This document shows positions 44,646 to 56,085 of a DNA stretch of 64,000 nt, piece after piece (positions within the stretch are counted from its first letter, which is position 1; every line of letters starts with the position of its first letter). A program made the translations under genes and the position numbers. A model generated the notes under the pieces. That model was given only the letters and a program-made list of their open reading frames with translations. It had not been told where the DNA came from and did not search any database. This DNA comes from Ancistrus triradiatus (lineage: Eukaryota > Chordata > Actinopteri > Siluriformes > Loricariidae). Location of the stretch: the NCBI GenBank assembly GCA_025084515.1, contig JAJAGP010003224.1:1-64000 (forward strand), in the 5' to 3' direction.

Positions 44646-46698
44646 TAATATATTCTGTCTGTATTGGACTTTCCTGTTATGTGCTATTCTATGCTATACT
44701 CCAATCAATATCATGATGTTTTGGGTTTTTTGTTGTTATTGTTTGCACTCATAGTTCACTGTTCTGTAAATATGCCCAAGTATTAAAACTGCAATATTTT
44801 TCTAATGAAAGAGTGCATATAGCTATGATTTTAAAATAACTGAAGGATGACCTATTAATTGTTATTTATTGAATATTTCAACCAATTGAAGTCCTCTACG
44901 ATTTAGTAGGACGTGAAATTGGTTAGTTGTTTCCACCTTCTTGGATCTTTTTCAAATTGTGTACCGTTTGTAAACACAGTGGCGAACGTATGAAAAGAAT
45001 TTTTAAAAAAGTATTAATAGAATTTTAAAAAGGCAACATTGAAATAATCAACATGGGGATGATTACATCGGGTAATGGTTCTGAATGCCGATTTCGATTC
45101 ATTTTTGATTAACTGATCAGCCCTGATGTATACTGCAATTATATTAAACTTTGTATTGGAGCCTAAACATGAACACACACAGCTCGTAGACCTCAACACT
45201 GTGTATATACCGTATGTGTCATACAACAAAAGAGTGAGATTAGCAAATGTATGTTATGACGATACTAAGGCTGTTGTGTCTGGTTATGCCAGGCAGGTTG
45301 AACAAACAAGTGCAACCACATACGTAGGCTGGGATAGCTCTGTTAAAACAGGATTTGTGCTTGTGTGTGTTTCCGGTCATCCGTCCTTGGATAATAGAAT
45401 GATGCATGGCCCCAACTTTGTGATCAGCAGTGACATAACTGCTACAGGTGTGCTTGTATGTGCATGTGTGCGTATAGCCTTGATCTTGAGCTGTCGCCTT
45501 CATAAACATACTCTTGACTCAGCCTGCCTTGTAATTATAACAGCAAGAGAACACCATTTACTTAAGGGAGGAAGTTTATGCACACACGCACACACACACA
45601 CACACTAGCATGTGCACTCCAAAACACGCATGCTTTAAGTAAATCTCCACTGGCCACAGCATTTCCTCTCTAGCTCCAATAGCCAACGTCCATTCAATCC
45701 TCTCTCACTTTCTCTGCCACATTCATTGGATTCTATGCTTTTCTGCTTTCTCATCCTTCACTCACTGAAAGGCTGATTGAAAATGTTTTTCATTAAAACA
45801 CAAAAACTTGAAGCCCACCCATACGCTGACAGAGACACAGATTTCCTTGAAGATAAGGAAGAAAAATGGCCAACTGGGGAAAGGACTCAATCTAACGCTG
45901 CCTTGATAAAATACATACTGTAGGCTTGCATGAGTTGCGGGTCTGTTGTAGTACACTGACTGCACATGTACGTCTGTTTGTAAAACAAATATATTGACAT
46001 TGTTTCAATAGAAAAACAGACAAAATGAATGAATTTCTGAAAAATATATATGACCTGGCTTTTTACTAACATTTTTATCAGTGAATATGTGTGAAGGATA
46101 ATTAAGAATTCGAACATATAGTAATGACAACTGTTAGATGAAAACTGCAATGTAATTACAATATAAAGTTCAAATGTACAGATGAATTTACTGAATGAGT
46201 ATTGTTTGTTGTTGAATCTGGGCTAAAATGGTTTCAAAGGGTACCCATTTTCTAGTGGTTAGCAAAACGTTTAAATGCATGCCTCTTTTTCAGGAGTACA
46301 ATACAACATGACACGACAATAAACAAAAAACTGCGGTTAAAAGACTACTAATGGATACCAGTCTACCATAAGGGATTAGTCTTAGGAAGAAATAAACAAT
46401 AAACCATGGAAACCAAATAGCACAATAAAGCACTTTAGGTACGTCAGGTGTCAAGTCTTTTTTAAGAACTGATGAAATTTACCAGGTCAACATGTTTATA
46501 TACACAATTTAGGACAAAGTAGAGGAGAATTTGAGTGTTGTACCATCAATTAACAAGCAAGTGATCTTATGATCTGAGTAGTTAGGGGGTGATTACCAGG
46601 TCAAATCCCAACATTTTGCCACAATCTATGTTAATGAGTACAAGACAGCATAACTATCTTGAAGGAGGCCATTTTTCCTCTATCTTGTTGATCCAAGC
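44646..46698. other. 2 kb without recognised features; (AC)n at 45579-45605
   Basis: The 160-codon plus-strand open frame at 45126-45608 ends in the AC microsatellite. It has no domain, no bordering splice signals and no homology that I recognise, so it is not called a gene. Confidence 0.4.
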
Positions 46699-47931
46699 AA
46701 AACTAACAGATCATGGGGACAAAAGCCATTTATTTATTGAGGAAAATGATCCAATATTACACATTAGTGAGTGGCAAAAGAACCTCTAGGATTAGCAGCT
46801 AATTTGAAGATGAAATTAGAATCAGGTGTTTCAATCAATGGGATGACAATCAGGTGTGAGTGGACACCCTGTTTTATTTAAAGAACAGGGATCTATCAAA
46901 GTCTGCTCTTCTGGAAGTGTATCATGGCACGAACAAAGGAGATTTCTGAGGACCTCAGAAAAAAGAGTTGTTGATGCTCATCAACCTGGAAAAGGTTACA
47001 AACCATCTCTAAAGAGTTTGGACACCAATCCACAGTCAAACAGATTGTGTACAAATGGAGGAAATTCAAGACCATTCCCTCCCCAGGAGTGGTCGTCTAA
47101 CAAAGATCACTCCAAGGGCAAGGCGTGTGATAGCTGTCAAGGTCACAAAGGACCCCAGGGTAACCTCTAAGCAACTGAAGGTCTCTCACATTAGCTAATG
47201 TTAATGTTCATGAGTCCACCATCGGAAGAACATTGAACAACAATGGTGTGCATGGCAGGGTTGCAAGGAGAAAGCCACTGCTCTCCAAAAAGAACATTGC
47301 TGCTCATTTGCAGTTTGCTAAAGATCACATGGACAAGCCAGAAGGCTATTGGAAGAATGTTTTGTGAATGGATGACCCCAATTTGGAACTTAGAATTGGT
47401 TTAAAAGAAAAGCAATGTTTTCAGAAAGGAAAGAACCTTATCCCATCTGTGAAACAGGGTGGTGGTAGTATCATGGTTTGGGTCTGTTTTGCTGCATATG
47501 GGCTGCCTGACCTTAATCCAATCGTAATGTTGTGGAAAGACCTAAATCAAGCAGTTAATGTGAGGAAACCCACAACCATCCCAGAGTTGAAGCTGTTCTG
47601 TACGGAGGAATGGGCTACAATTCCTCCAAACCGGTGTGCAGGACTGATCAACAGTTACAGGAAACGTTTAATCGCAGTTATTGCTGCACAGGGCGGTCAT
47701 ACCAGATACTGAAAGCAAAGGTTCACATACTTTTGCCACTCACTAATATGTAATATTGGATCATTTTTCTCAATAAATAAATGACCAAGTATAATATTTT
47801 TCTCTCATTTGTGTAACTGGGTTCTCTTCATTTACTTTAGGACTTGTGTGAAAATCTGATGATGTTTTAGGTCAAATTTATGCAGAAATATAGAAAATTC
47901 TAAAGGGTTCACAAACGTTAAAGCACCACTG
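46699..47931 (+). mobile_element. Tc1-A copy 8, left end lost
   Basis: The outer left repeat is missing; homology begins near 46699 and is firm from CATTTATTTATTGAGGAAAA (46728). The right end AAAGCACCACTG precedes TA (47932-47933). The DNA after it matches the flank of copy 4 (25954-26070). Confidence 0.82.
46924..47712 (+). pseudogene. Tc1-A transposase pseudogene, core deleted
   Basis: Start MARTKEISEDLRKKSC with an early frameshift. Then KQIVYKWRKFKTIPSPGVVV-type residues (frame slips around SGRPTK), VHGRVARRKPLLSKKNIAAH, and a mutated first block (WMTPIWNLELV). After MVWVCFAAYGL a deletion jumps directly to PDLNPIVMLWKDLNQAVNVR, so the second Asp is absent and the final catalytic Glu is now Val. 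The tail ends in AQGGHTRY at 47712. Confidence 0.83.
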
Positions 47932-47933
47932 TA

Positions 47934-48240
47934 CATTGATGTTCACCCACCTGTACAAGAAGATCACATATGTGAGAATGCTATTAAGCATTCAACATCA
48001 ATCAGAATCAGAGAATCAGAATATCTTTATTGTCATTATATCGGGTATAACGAAATTAAGGTGCCCTACTTTGCGGTGTAAACAGACAAGAAAAGAAAAA
48101 TAGAAGAAAAATTACAGTTTGCTAAAGATCACATGGACAAGCCAGAAGGCTATTGGAAGAATGTCTTGTGAATGGATGACCCCAATTTGGAACTTAGAAT
48201 CAATCATACAATCCTATAATGGGACCATCAGAAAATAAGT
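47934..48240. repeat. Shared flank interrupted by a mosaic insert
   Basis: 47934-48003 and 48202-48240 together equal the flank at 25954-26070. Between them sits an insert containing ATCAGAATATCTTTATTGTC and GAAATTAAGGTGCCCTACTT (a dispersed fish repeat). It also holds, at 48116-48201, an 86-bp copy of Tc1-A coding sequence nearly identical to 47315-47400. Confidence 0.7.
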
Positions 48241-48964
48241 AAGCAAATATGAAAGACACATTATGTTTACACTTTTTTATTGACAACAAAAAATTGATCT
48301 TGACAATGTGGTCAAGATACATCTCTGACCAACTCCAAATGTGGTTTTAGTGATTTGATTACAATTATATGGATTTCATGCGGTCAAGTGAAACTTAGAC
48401 ATGATCTGAACATACCAACAGAAACATCTTGACTCAGACTGTACTCTCATTTTATTGGGATGAATTTTAGACAGATCACAAGCTTCTTCTGCCATAGTTC
48501 CAGCATTGTATGATATTCCTGTCCAAATAATGGGGTTTAGATATTGTTTTCATTTGATATTGTGCATGTGCCTGGCAAGGAATTCATTACAGCAGACATT
48601 TTACCCTGGGCCCTAGTGAAACACGTGTATACAAAGACAATGAACAAATACAAACTTAGTTATACAATGGTTGCTAACTGCTAGAACATGTCTGACACAA
48701 ATAGAATAAGGGCAGAATGCAATCTCAGAAAGCAGAATGTGACTGTACCAACCACTGGGACCACAGGTTATAAGATAGTGAACTGTGAGAATCTGACCAT
48801 GGTAGGAGAAAAGTATTCATTTATCTTTCCATGACACATTATTGTCACAATTTAGTAGGGAGCATAGATGACCTCGGGGAGCTAGAGTTCTGCAGACTGT
48901 GATAGAAAAAAGGTGTAAGAGATACAAAACACAGAGGCACAAGCCTAGTCAAGATCAGTCCAAT
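48241..48964. other. No gene recognised
   Basis: AT-rich spacer; nothing with coding or repeat character. Confidence 0.4.
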
Positions 48965-49277
48965 ACAATCAGCAATGAATCCAGAAGGGCAAGGCAAAAA
49001 AAGTAGTCAAACAGGCCGATATCAGTAATGAGAAACAAACAACAATAGACGAATTCTCAACAACAGGGTAGTAACTTTGTGAAGAGCAAAGATAAAGGGG
49101 GTTCAAATTTGCTGTGAGAAATGAATGAAATAAGGAACAGGTGTGTATGAGCCAATATGCTAGCAAATAAAAACACCTGATTCCAAAGGTGCAGTCATGT
49201 GAGTATGTGTGTGTGTTCGAATGGAATTCTGGGAGTTGGAGTCTGACACTCTGGATAAGCTGGCCGGGAGCATGACA
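48965..49277 (-). repeat. LTR-like dispersed repeat
   Basis: On the minus strand it starts TGTCATGCTCCCGGCCAGCT, then CAGACTCCAACTCCCAGAAT and GCACCTTTGGAATCAGGTGT, then a T-rich run ending in GGCCTGTTTGACTACTTTTT. The layout resembles the repeat at 40.55 kb and fish Gypsy-type LTRs. No coding region is attached. Confidence 0.4.
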
Positions 49278-49973
49278 ATGATAGTGATTATGAAGATATG
49301 CCACATACTGATTGATTCTGTACTCTTCATAAAAAAGATCCAACTGAAATAGACATTCTAGTATGGTCATAGCTTCCCAACAAAGTAAATTTGGTCCCAA
49401 GATACACCTGATTCCTGTCCTCTGTATAGTTACACTCTATTTGCACCCTTGGTGGAAGAGAACAGATTTATCCATTTTACACAGCAGCACACAATATCCC
49501 ATTTCCAGTAGAGAAATAATGCTGTAGCCTTGTTAATAACCTGTGGAGGTATTAAGGAGCTGGACAAGTAAGCACCATTTAATGACCATCTGATCAAAGT
49601 TCGTTCACTGTAATGACTGAGATCTCAATAATTATAATGAATCATAACAGGAAACAAAAATCTTTTAACTCTGGACGTTGAAGCCATAAACAGCTGCTCA
49701 AATGTAAAAAGGGTTAACATGTATTTGTACTGCCATAAATATTATTTACCTCATATTTGTATGTTTTGTTAACTTTTTTACATAATGTATTTTCATAAAT
49801 ATTGATTTACTTTGCATTAACTATGTGCATAAGTAGGAACTGTGTTACACGCGGTATTGCTCATGGAGACATTTAACAAATGGACACAAGCAGAGATGTG
49901 AAATGGAAAAGTTTGTTGAACGGTGGTCATTTGGCCGCTGTGCCTTGCCACTAGTAGAGGCGTGCGGAATTTA
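49278..49973. other. No gene recognised
   Basis: AT-rich spacer up to the Tc1-D insertion. Confidence 0.4.
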
Positions 49974-51509
49974 CAGTTGTGAGAAAAAGTGTTTGTCCCT
50001 TTCTTGATTTCCTAATTTTTTTGCATGTTTGTCACATGTGTCTCGGAACATCAAATCAATTTAAATATAAGTCAAAGACAATACAAGTAAACACAAAATG
50101 CAGTTTTTAAATGAAGGTGTTTATTATTAAAGGAGAAAAAAAAACAAACAAACATGGCACTGTGTGAAAAAGTGATTGTCCCCTTGTTAAAACATAACTT
50201 AACTATGGTTAATCACACCTGAGTTCACTGTCTCTAGCCACACCCAGGCCTGATTATTGACACACTTGTTCTCAATCAGGACATCACTTAAATAGGACCT
50301 GCCTGACAAAGTGAAGTACACCAAAAAATCCTTAAAAGCTACACATCATGCCGAGATACAAAGACATTCAGGAACAATTGAGATAAATATAATTGTAATC
50401 AGTCTGGAAATGGTTATAAAGCCATTTCTAAAGCTTTGGGACTCCAGCAAACCACAGTGAGAGCCATTATCCACAAATGGCAAAGACATGGAACAGTGGT
50501 GAACCTTCCCAGGAGTGGCCGGCTGACCAAAATTAACCCAAGAGTGCTCATCCAAGAGGTCACAAAAGACCCCACAACAACATCCAAACGACTGCAGGTC
50601 TCACTTGCCTCAGTTAAGGTCAGTGTTCATGCCTCCACCATAAGAAAGAGACTGGGCAAAAATGGCCTGCATGGCAGAGTTCCAACACAAAAACCAGTGC
50701 TGAGCAAAAAGAACATCAAAGCTCATCTCAATTTTTCCAGAACACATCTTGATGATCCCCAAGACTTTTGGGAAAACATTCTGTGGACTGACGTAAAAGT
50801 AACAGCATTTCAGAAAAAGATCATTATACCAACAGTACAACATGGTGGTGGTAGTGTGATGGTCTGGGGCTGTTTTGCTGCTTCAGGACCTGGAAAACTT
50901 GCTGTGATAAATGGAACTATGAATTCTGCTGTCTATCAACAAATCCTGAAGGAGAATGTCCGGGCATCTGTTTGTGACATCAAGCTGAAACGAACTTGGG
51001 TTCTGCAGCAGGACAATGATCCAAAACACACCTGCAAGTCCACCTCTGAATGGCTGAATAAAAACAAAATGAAGACTTTGGAGTGGCCTAGTCAAAGTCC
51101 TGACCTGAATCCTATTGAGATGCTGTGGCATGACCTTAAAAAGGCCGCTCATGCTTGAAAACCCTCCAAATTGGCTAAATTATAAGAGTTCTGCAAAGAT
51201 GAGTGGCCAAAATTCCTCCACAATGCTGAAAAAGAGTTGTCTTTTAGTTGCAGTTGTTGCTGCTAAGGGTGGCCCAACCAGTTAACAGGTTTAGAGGACA
51301 ATCACTTTTTCACAAAGGGCCATGGATTTGATGGATTGTTTTTCTCCCCTAATAATAAAAACCTTCATTTAAAAACTTCATTTTGTGTTTACTTGTGTTG
51401 TCTTTGACTAATATTTAAATTGGTTTGATGTTCCGAAACACTTAAGGGTGACAAATGTGCAAAAAAAATAGAAAATCAGGAAGGGGGCAAACACTTTTTT
51501 ATACCACTG
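49974..51509 (+). mobile_element. Tc1-D, full length
   Basis: Begins CAGTTGTGAGAAAAAGTGTT after TA (49972-49973) and ends CACTTTTTTATACCACTG before TA (51510-51511). 1536 bp. Sub-terminal GAAAAAGTGATTGTCCCC and its complement near 51300 are inner repeats, as in Tc1 elements with IR/DR structure. Confidence 0.85.
50348..51285 (+). pseudogene. Tc1-D transposase pseudogene
   Basis: The Met at 50348 gives MPRYKDIQEQLR, then a stop. From about 50436 a 240-codon frame is open: TTVRAIIHKWQRHGTVVNLP, RSGRLTKINPR, then VSVHASTIRKRLGKNGLHGR (linker) and DFWENILWTD with the first Asp. Immediately after it about 30 codons are deleted in frame (to VKVTAFQKK). The frame continues with GGGSVMVWGCFAASGPGKLA, VLQQDNDPKHTCKSTSEWLN with the second Asp, and SPDLNPIEMLWHDLKKAAHA with Glu. 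A stop cuts off the last ~50 residues, which are still visible to 51285. All three acids persist but the core is damaged. Confidence 0.87.
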
Positions 51510-51511
51510 TA

Positions 51512-51884
51512 TATAACCTAATCTAAAATGTTTAAGGACTTATAATCAGATTGAACTGCCTTCCAGTATCAATTAGCAAACATAAGTAAAACAGGTACGA
51601 CAATCCACGTTTGGATGTATTAACACAATTCATAGATTGACCATTCGACACGTGACACAACTGCTGTCATATTTAGATTTAAGGACCGGCTGTTGCTCTT
51701 CTTATAATTAAGATCAGGAGTCTTTAGATAGTTCCTGGTAAGGGACATGCTTTCCTTGGACATCTGCTTACATATGCACGTTAAGGTCACCTGTGAATGA
51801 ATTAGGTCAAAGATGATAAAGATGAATGAGAAACAGAGAGAAGATGAGGTTCACTGCGAGTTAACTGAACCTGTTTTAACACAT
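51512..51884. other. No gene recognised
   Basis: Short spacer of AT-rich DNA with no signal. Confidence 0.4.
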
Positions 51885-52343
51885 TTGACCTCTGTCATTG
51901 CCAACAAAGGTTATGTCACAAAGTACTGAGTTGAACTTTTGTTATTGACCAAATACTTATTTTCCACCATGATTTACAATTAAATTCTTTAAAAATCCTA
52001 CAATGTGATTTCCTGGATTTTTTTTTCTCATTTTGTCTCACATACTGGGACTGTGGAGCCTAGCGGGTAAGGTTCAGGACTATGGACCAAAAGGTCCAGG
52101 GTTCAAATCCCACCTCTGCCCAGCTGCCACTGTTGGGTCCTTGAGCAAGGCCCTTTAACCCACAGTTGCTTGGATTGTAAGACTGCATCAACTGTAACTC
52201 GCTCTGGATAAGGGCGTCTGCTAAATGCTGTAAATGTAAATGTCATACTTGAAGTGTACCTATGATGAAAATTACAGACCTCTCTCATCTTTCTAAGTTG
52301 GAGAACTTGCACACTGGCTGACTAAATACTTTTTCCCCCACTG
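51885..52343 (+). mobile_element. Tc1-C copy 2, 3' end only, with nested SINE
   Basis: Begins within the last codons of the transposase (LTSVIANKGYVTKY-type reading, stop near 51930). It continues through the 3' untranslated region to a CCCCCACTG end before TA (52344-52345). A SINE inserted at 52047-52243 splits it. Confidence 0.85.
52047..52243 (+). repeat. tRNA-derived SINE with 6-bp target duplication
   Basis: Starts GGGACTGTGGAGCCTAGCGG, box B GGGTTCAAATCCC, body CAGCTGCCACTGTTGGGTCC and TTGAGCAAGGCCCTTTAACC, tail CTAAATGCTGTAAATGTAAA. CATACT on both sides (52041-52046, 52244-52249) is the target-site duplication; joining across it restores the normal Tc1-C sequence CATACTTGAAGTG. Confidence 0.85.
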
Positions 52344-52351
52344 TATGTACA

Positions 52352-52505
52352 GGAAATTACACTGTAGGATTTTTAAATAATTTAATTGTAAATTATGGTG
52401 GAAAGTAAGTATTTCGTCAATAACAAAAGTTTAATGCTCAATACTTTGTAACATAACATTTGTTGGCAATGACAGAGGTCAAATGTTTCCTGTAAGTTTG
52501 CAGGT
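52352..52505 (-). mobile_element. Tc1-C fragment in opposite orientation
   Basis: Contains CACTGTAGGATTTTTAAATA and AATACTTTGTAACATAACAT, then TGACAGAGGTCAAATGTTTC, the complement of the last transposase codons. Its outer end is missing. It lies head to head with copy 2 and its other side joins a Tc1-A fragment. Confidence 0.75.
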
Positions 52506-53039
52506 CTAAAGGAAAATGTCAGGACATCTGTCCATGAACTGAATCTCAAGAGAAGGTGGGTCATGCAGCAAGACAACAATGCTAAGTGGTTAAAGAAGTA
52601 TAAAGTTAGTTATGGAATGACCAAGACAAAGTCCTGACCTTAATCCAATCGAAATGTCGTGGAAGGACCTGAAGCGAGCAGTTAATGTGAGGAAACCCAC
52701 CAACATCCCAGAGTTGAAGATGCTCTGTACAAAGGAAGGACTAATATTCCTCCATGCCGGTGTGCAGGACTGATTAACAGTTATCGGAAATGTTTGATTT
52801 CAGTTTTTGCTGCACAGGGGGTCACACCAGAAACTGAAAGCAAAGGTTCACATACTTTTGCAACTCACTAATATGTAATATTGGATCATTTTCCTCAATA
52901 AATAAATGACCAAGTACAATATTTTTGTTTAACTGGGTTCTCTTTATCTACTTTTAGGAAAATCTGATGATGTTTTAGATCATACTTATGCAGACATATA
53001 GAAAATTCTAAAGGGATCACAAACTTTCAAACACCACAG
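52506..53039 (+). mobile_element. Tc1-A copy 9, 3' fragment
   Basis: Starts mid-gene (AAAGGAAAATGTCAGGACAT) and ends TTCAAACACCACAG before TA (53040-53041). The coding part (52508-52837) reads ENVRTSVHELNLKRRWVMQQ with DNNAK for the second Asp block. A small deletion removes HKSRSTKE. Then come PDLNPIEMSWKDLKRAVNVR with Glu and a tail to the stop at 52837. Several frame breaks are present. Confidence 0.82.
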
Positions 53040-53041
53040 TA

Positions 53042-53343
53042 AATAATAAATGGAATTTACATAACAGCTTTCATACACTTCTAAATGGTTCTAAATGGTG
53101 AGAGCCAGACCATGCAGTGCTTGGTATGTTAGCACTAGTATTTTAAACTGGATAGGCAATGAGAGAGGGAGCCATTTTTGCTATTTTGGGTGATACAACC
53201 AGATTGTTTAGATTTAGAATGTATTCAAGCTTCAGTCTGTTGTGTATATGGTAAAGAATGTAACATGTGAAAATGAAGCTGTGAACCACAGTTTCAACAT
53301 TTTCAGTGCTAAGCATGGTACAATGGTATTGTGTATCAAGATA
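53042..53343. other. No gene recognised
   Basis: Spacer between two Tc1 elements; nothing recognised. Confidence 0.4.
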
Positions 53344-54765
53344 CAGTGGGGCAAAAAAGTATTTAGTCAGCCACTGACTGTGCAAGCTTTCCTACTTAGA
53401 AGGATGAGAGAGGTCTGTAATTTTCATCATAAGTACACTTCAACTACAGGAGACAAAATGAAAAAAAAATCCCGGAAATCACATTGTAGAATTTTTAAAG
53501 CATTTAATTGTAAATCATGATGCAATCATGAATCATTTTGGGGCTGTTGCTGGGGCAACACATTCTTTCAACTCCCTCCACAAATTATTCTATGGGGTTG
53601 AGGTCTGGAGACTGGCTAGGCCACTCCAGGACCTTGAAATGCTTTTTACAGAGCCACTCCTTCATTGCCCGAGCGGTGTGTTTGGGATCATTGTCATGCT
53701 GGAAGACCCAGCCACGTTCTATCTTCAATGCTCTGACTGATGAAAGGAGGTTTTGGCTTAAAATCTCACAGTACATGGCCCCGTTCATTCTTCCCTTAAC
53801 ACGGATCAGTCGTCCTGTCCCCTTTGCAGAAAAACAGCCCCAAAGCATGAGGTTTCCACCCCCATGATTCACAGTAGGTATGGTGTTCTTGGGATGCAAC
53901 TCAGCATTCTTCTTCCTACAAACACGACGAGTTGAGTTTTTACCAAAAAAGTTCTATTTTGGTTTCATTCATTCTCTCAATCCTCTTCTGGATCATCCAT
54001 ATGCTCTCTGGCAAACTTCAGATGGGCCTGGACATGTACTGGCTTAAGCAGGGGGGCACACCTGGCACTGCAGGATCTGAGTCCCTCTCGGCATAGTGTG
54101 TTACTGATGGTAGCCTTTGTTACTTTGGTCCCAGCTCTCTGCAGGTCATTCATCAGTCCTCGTGTAGTTTGGGATTTTGCTCACCGTTCGTGATCATTTG
54201 ACCCCACAGGATGAGATCTTGCGTGGGACCCCAGATCAAGGGGATTATCAATGGTCTTGATGTCTTTCCCTTGTCTTACAATTGCTCCCACAGTTGAGTT
54301 ATCACCAACCTGCTTTTGCCTATTGTAGAGTCACCCTACCCTGCCGGTGCAGGTATACAATTTCTTCCTGGTTCTTCGACAGCTCTTTGTCTTGGCAATG
54401 ATTGAGTTTGGAGTCTGACTGTTTGAGGCTGTGGACAGGTGTCTTTTATACAGATAACGAGGTCAAACAGGTGCCATTAATACAGGTAACAAGTGGAGGA
54501 CAGAAGAGCTTCTTAAAGAAAAAGTTAAAGGTCTGTGAGGGACAGACATCTTGCACCAATTACTTATTTTCCACCATGATTTACAATTAAATTCTTTAAA
54601 AATCCTACAATGTGATTTCCTGGATTTTTTGTCTCTCATACTTGAAGTGTACTTATGATGAAAATTACAGACCTCTCTCATCTTTCTAAGTAGGAGAACT
54701 TGCACAACTAACCTAAATACTTTTGATTGAGCTAACTAATGACTAAATACTTTTTTGCCCCACTG
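53344..54765 (-). mobile_element. Tc1-C copy 3, both ends present
   Basis: CAGTGGGGCAAAAAAGTATT at the left after TA (53342-53343), and ...TACTTTTTTGCCCCACTG at the right before TA (54766-54767). 1422 bp. Near the right end about 20 bp of additional sequence (AACTAACCTAAATACTTTTG) partly repeats the terminus. Confidence 0.88.
53555..54399 (-). pseudogene. Tc1-C transposase pseudogene
   Basis: The start codon is lost (ATT where other copies have ATG before GCCAAGAC). The N-terminal half is frameshifted. The block normally reading MWSDETKIELF has become RMNETKIELF, losing the first catalytic Asp. A clean frame from about 53899 reads TIPTVNHGGGNLMLWGCFSA, KGTGRLIRVKGRMNGAMYCE and FQHDNDPKHTARAMKEWLCK with the second Asp, then SPDLNPIE with Glu. 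A deletion then removes the last ~50 residues. Confidence 0.85.
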
Positions 54766-55673
54766 TATATGTAATGTAAAGATCACATTTAGCTGTGTTA
54801 TGTACTGATGCAAATTCCAACAAAAAGGTACTGTTCCTTGATATTCTGTGTAAATAGATGCGTGCGTGTGTTGTGTTGTGTGTATACTCATGAAATACCT
54901 ACAAAATCATAAACATTCAGACATTTACACACATGCACACTGCAAATTTAAAATGAGATCATCACATATGTCAAGAAAGTCCTACATTCTCCACCACTCA
55001 AAATATGTTTGAATAAACTGGAATTGTCAGGCTAGGCCTAGTCTCGTGGCTTACATGTGCTAGTAAAGGTATTTACAGGGTGTTGTGTTGCTTTAAAGTG
55101 GATGCGCCTCATTGAGACGCTCTTGAGATGCTCACAGATATGCCTGCCATGATGTAGGACTTGTAAAACTGAAATTCCTTCCTCATGTTGGCATTGCTCT
55201 CAGGGGCCACATGAGATCACTGCTCATTCAGCTCCATTTGACCTCCTATGGAGCACTAATGAGGATCCACAGGGCTACGCAACACTGATCAGCATATCTT
55301 GCTAGTGCTTTATCTGCTAGTCTTTAATATGGCAGTTGGACCACACAATGACACTGTGAACTAAAAATTAAGCTTCATCCATCATCTGGGAATAATCTTG
55401 AGTTTTAAAGCTTCAAACTGGTAGAAGTGTTGGGAAAACAAACAACCTTGCAGTGACAACAAAAGCAGGTGCAAAGTTTATACAAGCAGAGTATGGGGGC
55501 TGGAAGGGACCATGTCTGTCTCATAAGAAGGGAATTTGGCATTTTTGTGTCTCACTACACAAGGTATGACTCAGTTGAGCATTCGTAGAAAATAATCAGA
55601 CAGAAAGAACTAGCAAAATGCTGAATCTATTTATCGGTCTGTCCATTGATCTTTCCATCCATCCATCCACCCA
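54766..55673. other. No gene recognised
   Basis: Unique-looking DNA. A stretch at 55080-55330 has moderate GC but no exon or repeat that I can name. A CCAT-type short repeat sits at 55655-55672. Confidence 0.4.
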
Positions 55674-56035
55674 TACCAATCAGCCAAACCATTAAAATCA
55701 CCTAGTCCACATGAATGGCCTTACTCAGGATTTCCCAGCAGAACATTCATTACCCAGAGCATCTCACTCCATCTACCATTGTCGTTTTTCCTGAGTAAAT
55801 GCTATTGCCATCACATGTCTATTGTAGGTGCTTTCTGTAGGTGTGGTCTGTAACTAGGCAGTCCGATACTCAGCAGGAGGCACTGCACTGTTTGTTGTCA
55901 GATATTCCCCCTGCATTAAACATTTCTGTGACTTGTACCACAGTAACTGTTCTGTCCATTCGGACCAGACTGAATAGGATTTGTGGCTTTCATGCCTCAA
56001 TTAGCCTTGGTTTCAAAGGCTTTCATTGATACCTA
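55674..56035 (-). pseudogene. Tc1-like relic (family with ATCAGCC ends)
   Basis: The left end TACCAATCAGCCAAACCATT is a worn TIR of a fish Tc1-type family whose ends carry GATCAGxCATAACATTAAAAC. Inside, in antisense, CCCAGCAGAACATTCATTAC, CCCAGAGCATCTCACTCCAT, ATTGTAGGTGCTTTCTGTAG and TCGGACCAGACTGAATAGGA follow in the order of its transposase gene. Large parts are deleted and no frame is left. The right end is missing. Confidence 0.62.
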
Positions 56036-56085
56036 GAACAGGTACTATTTGGGTGGAGGATCATCCTCAGCACAGCAGGAGTGCA

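Noticed and set aside
45126..45608. 160-codon open frame
   Set aside because: Ends in an AC microsatellite; residues show no domain, and no splice or promoter context supports it.
46560..46650. SINE remnant suggested by ACCAGGTCAAATCCCAACA
   Set aside because: Only a box-B-like phrase is present, with no recognisable body or tail.
13519..52243. tRNA genes
   Set aside because: Box A and box B sequences are present, but each is followed by a SINE body and tail, with no cloverleaf-complete 73-bp unit.
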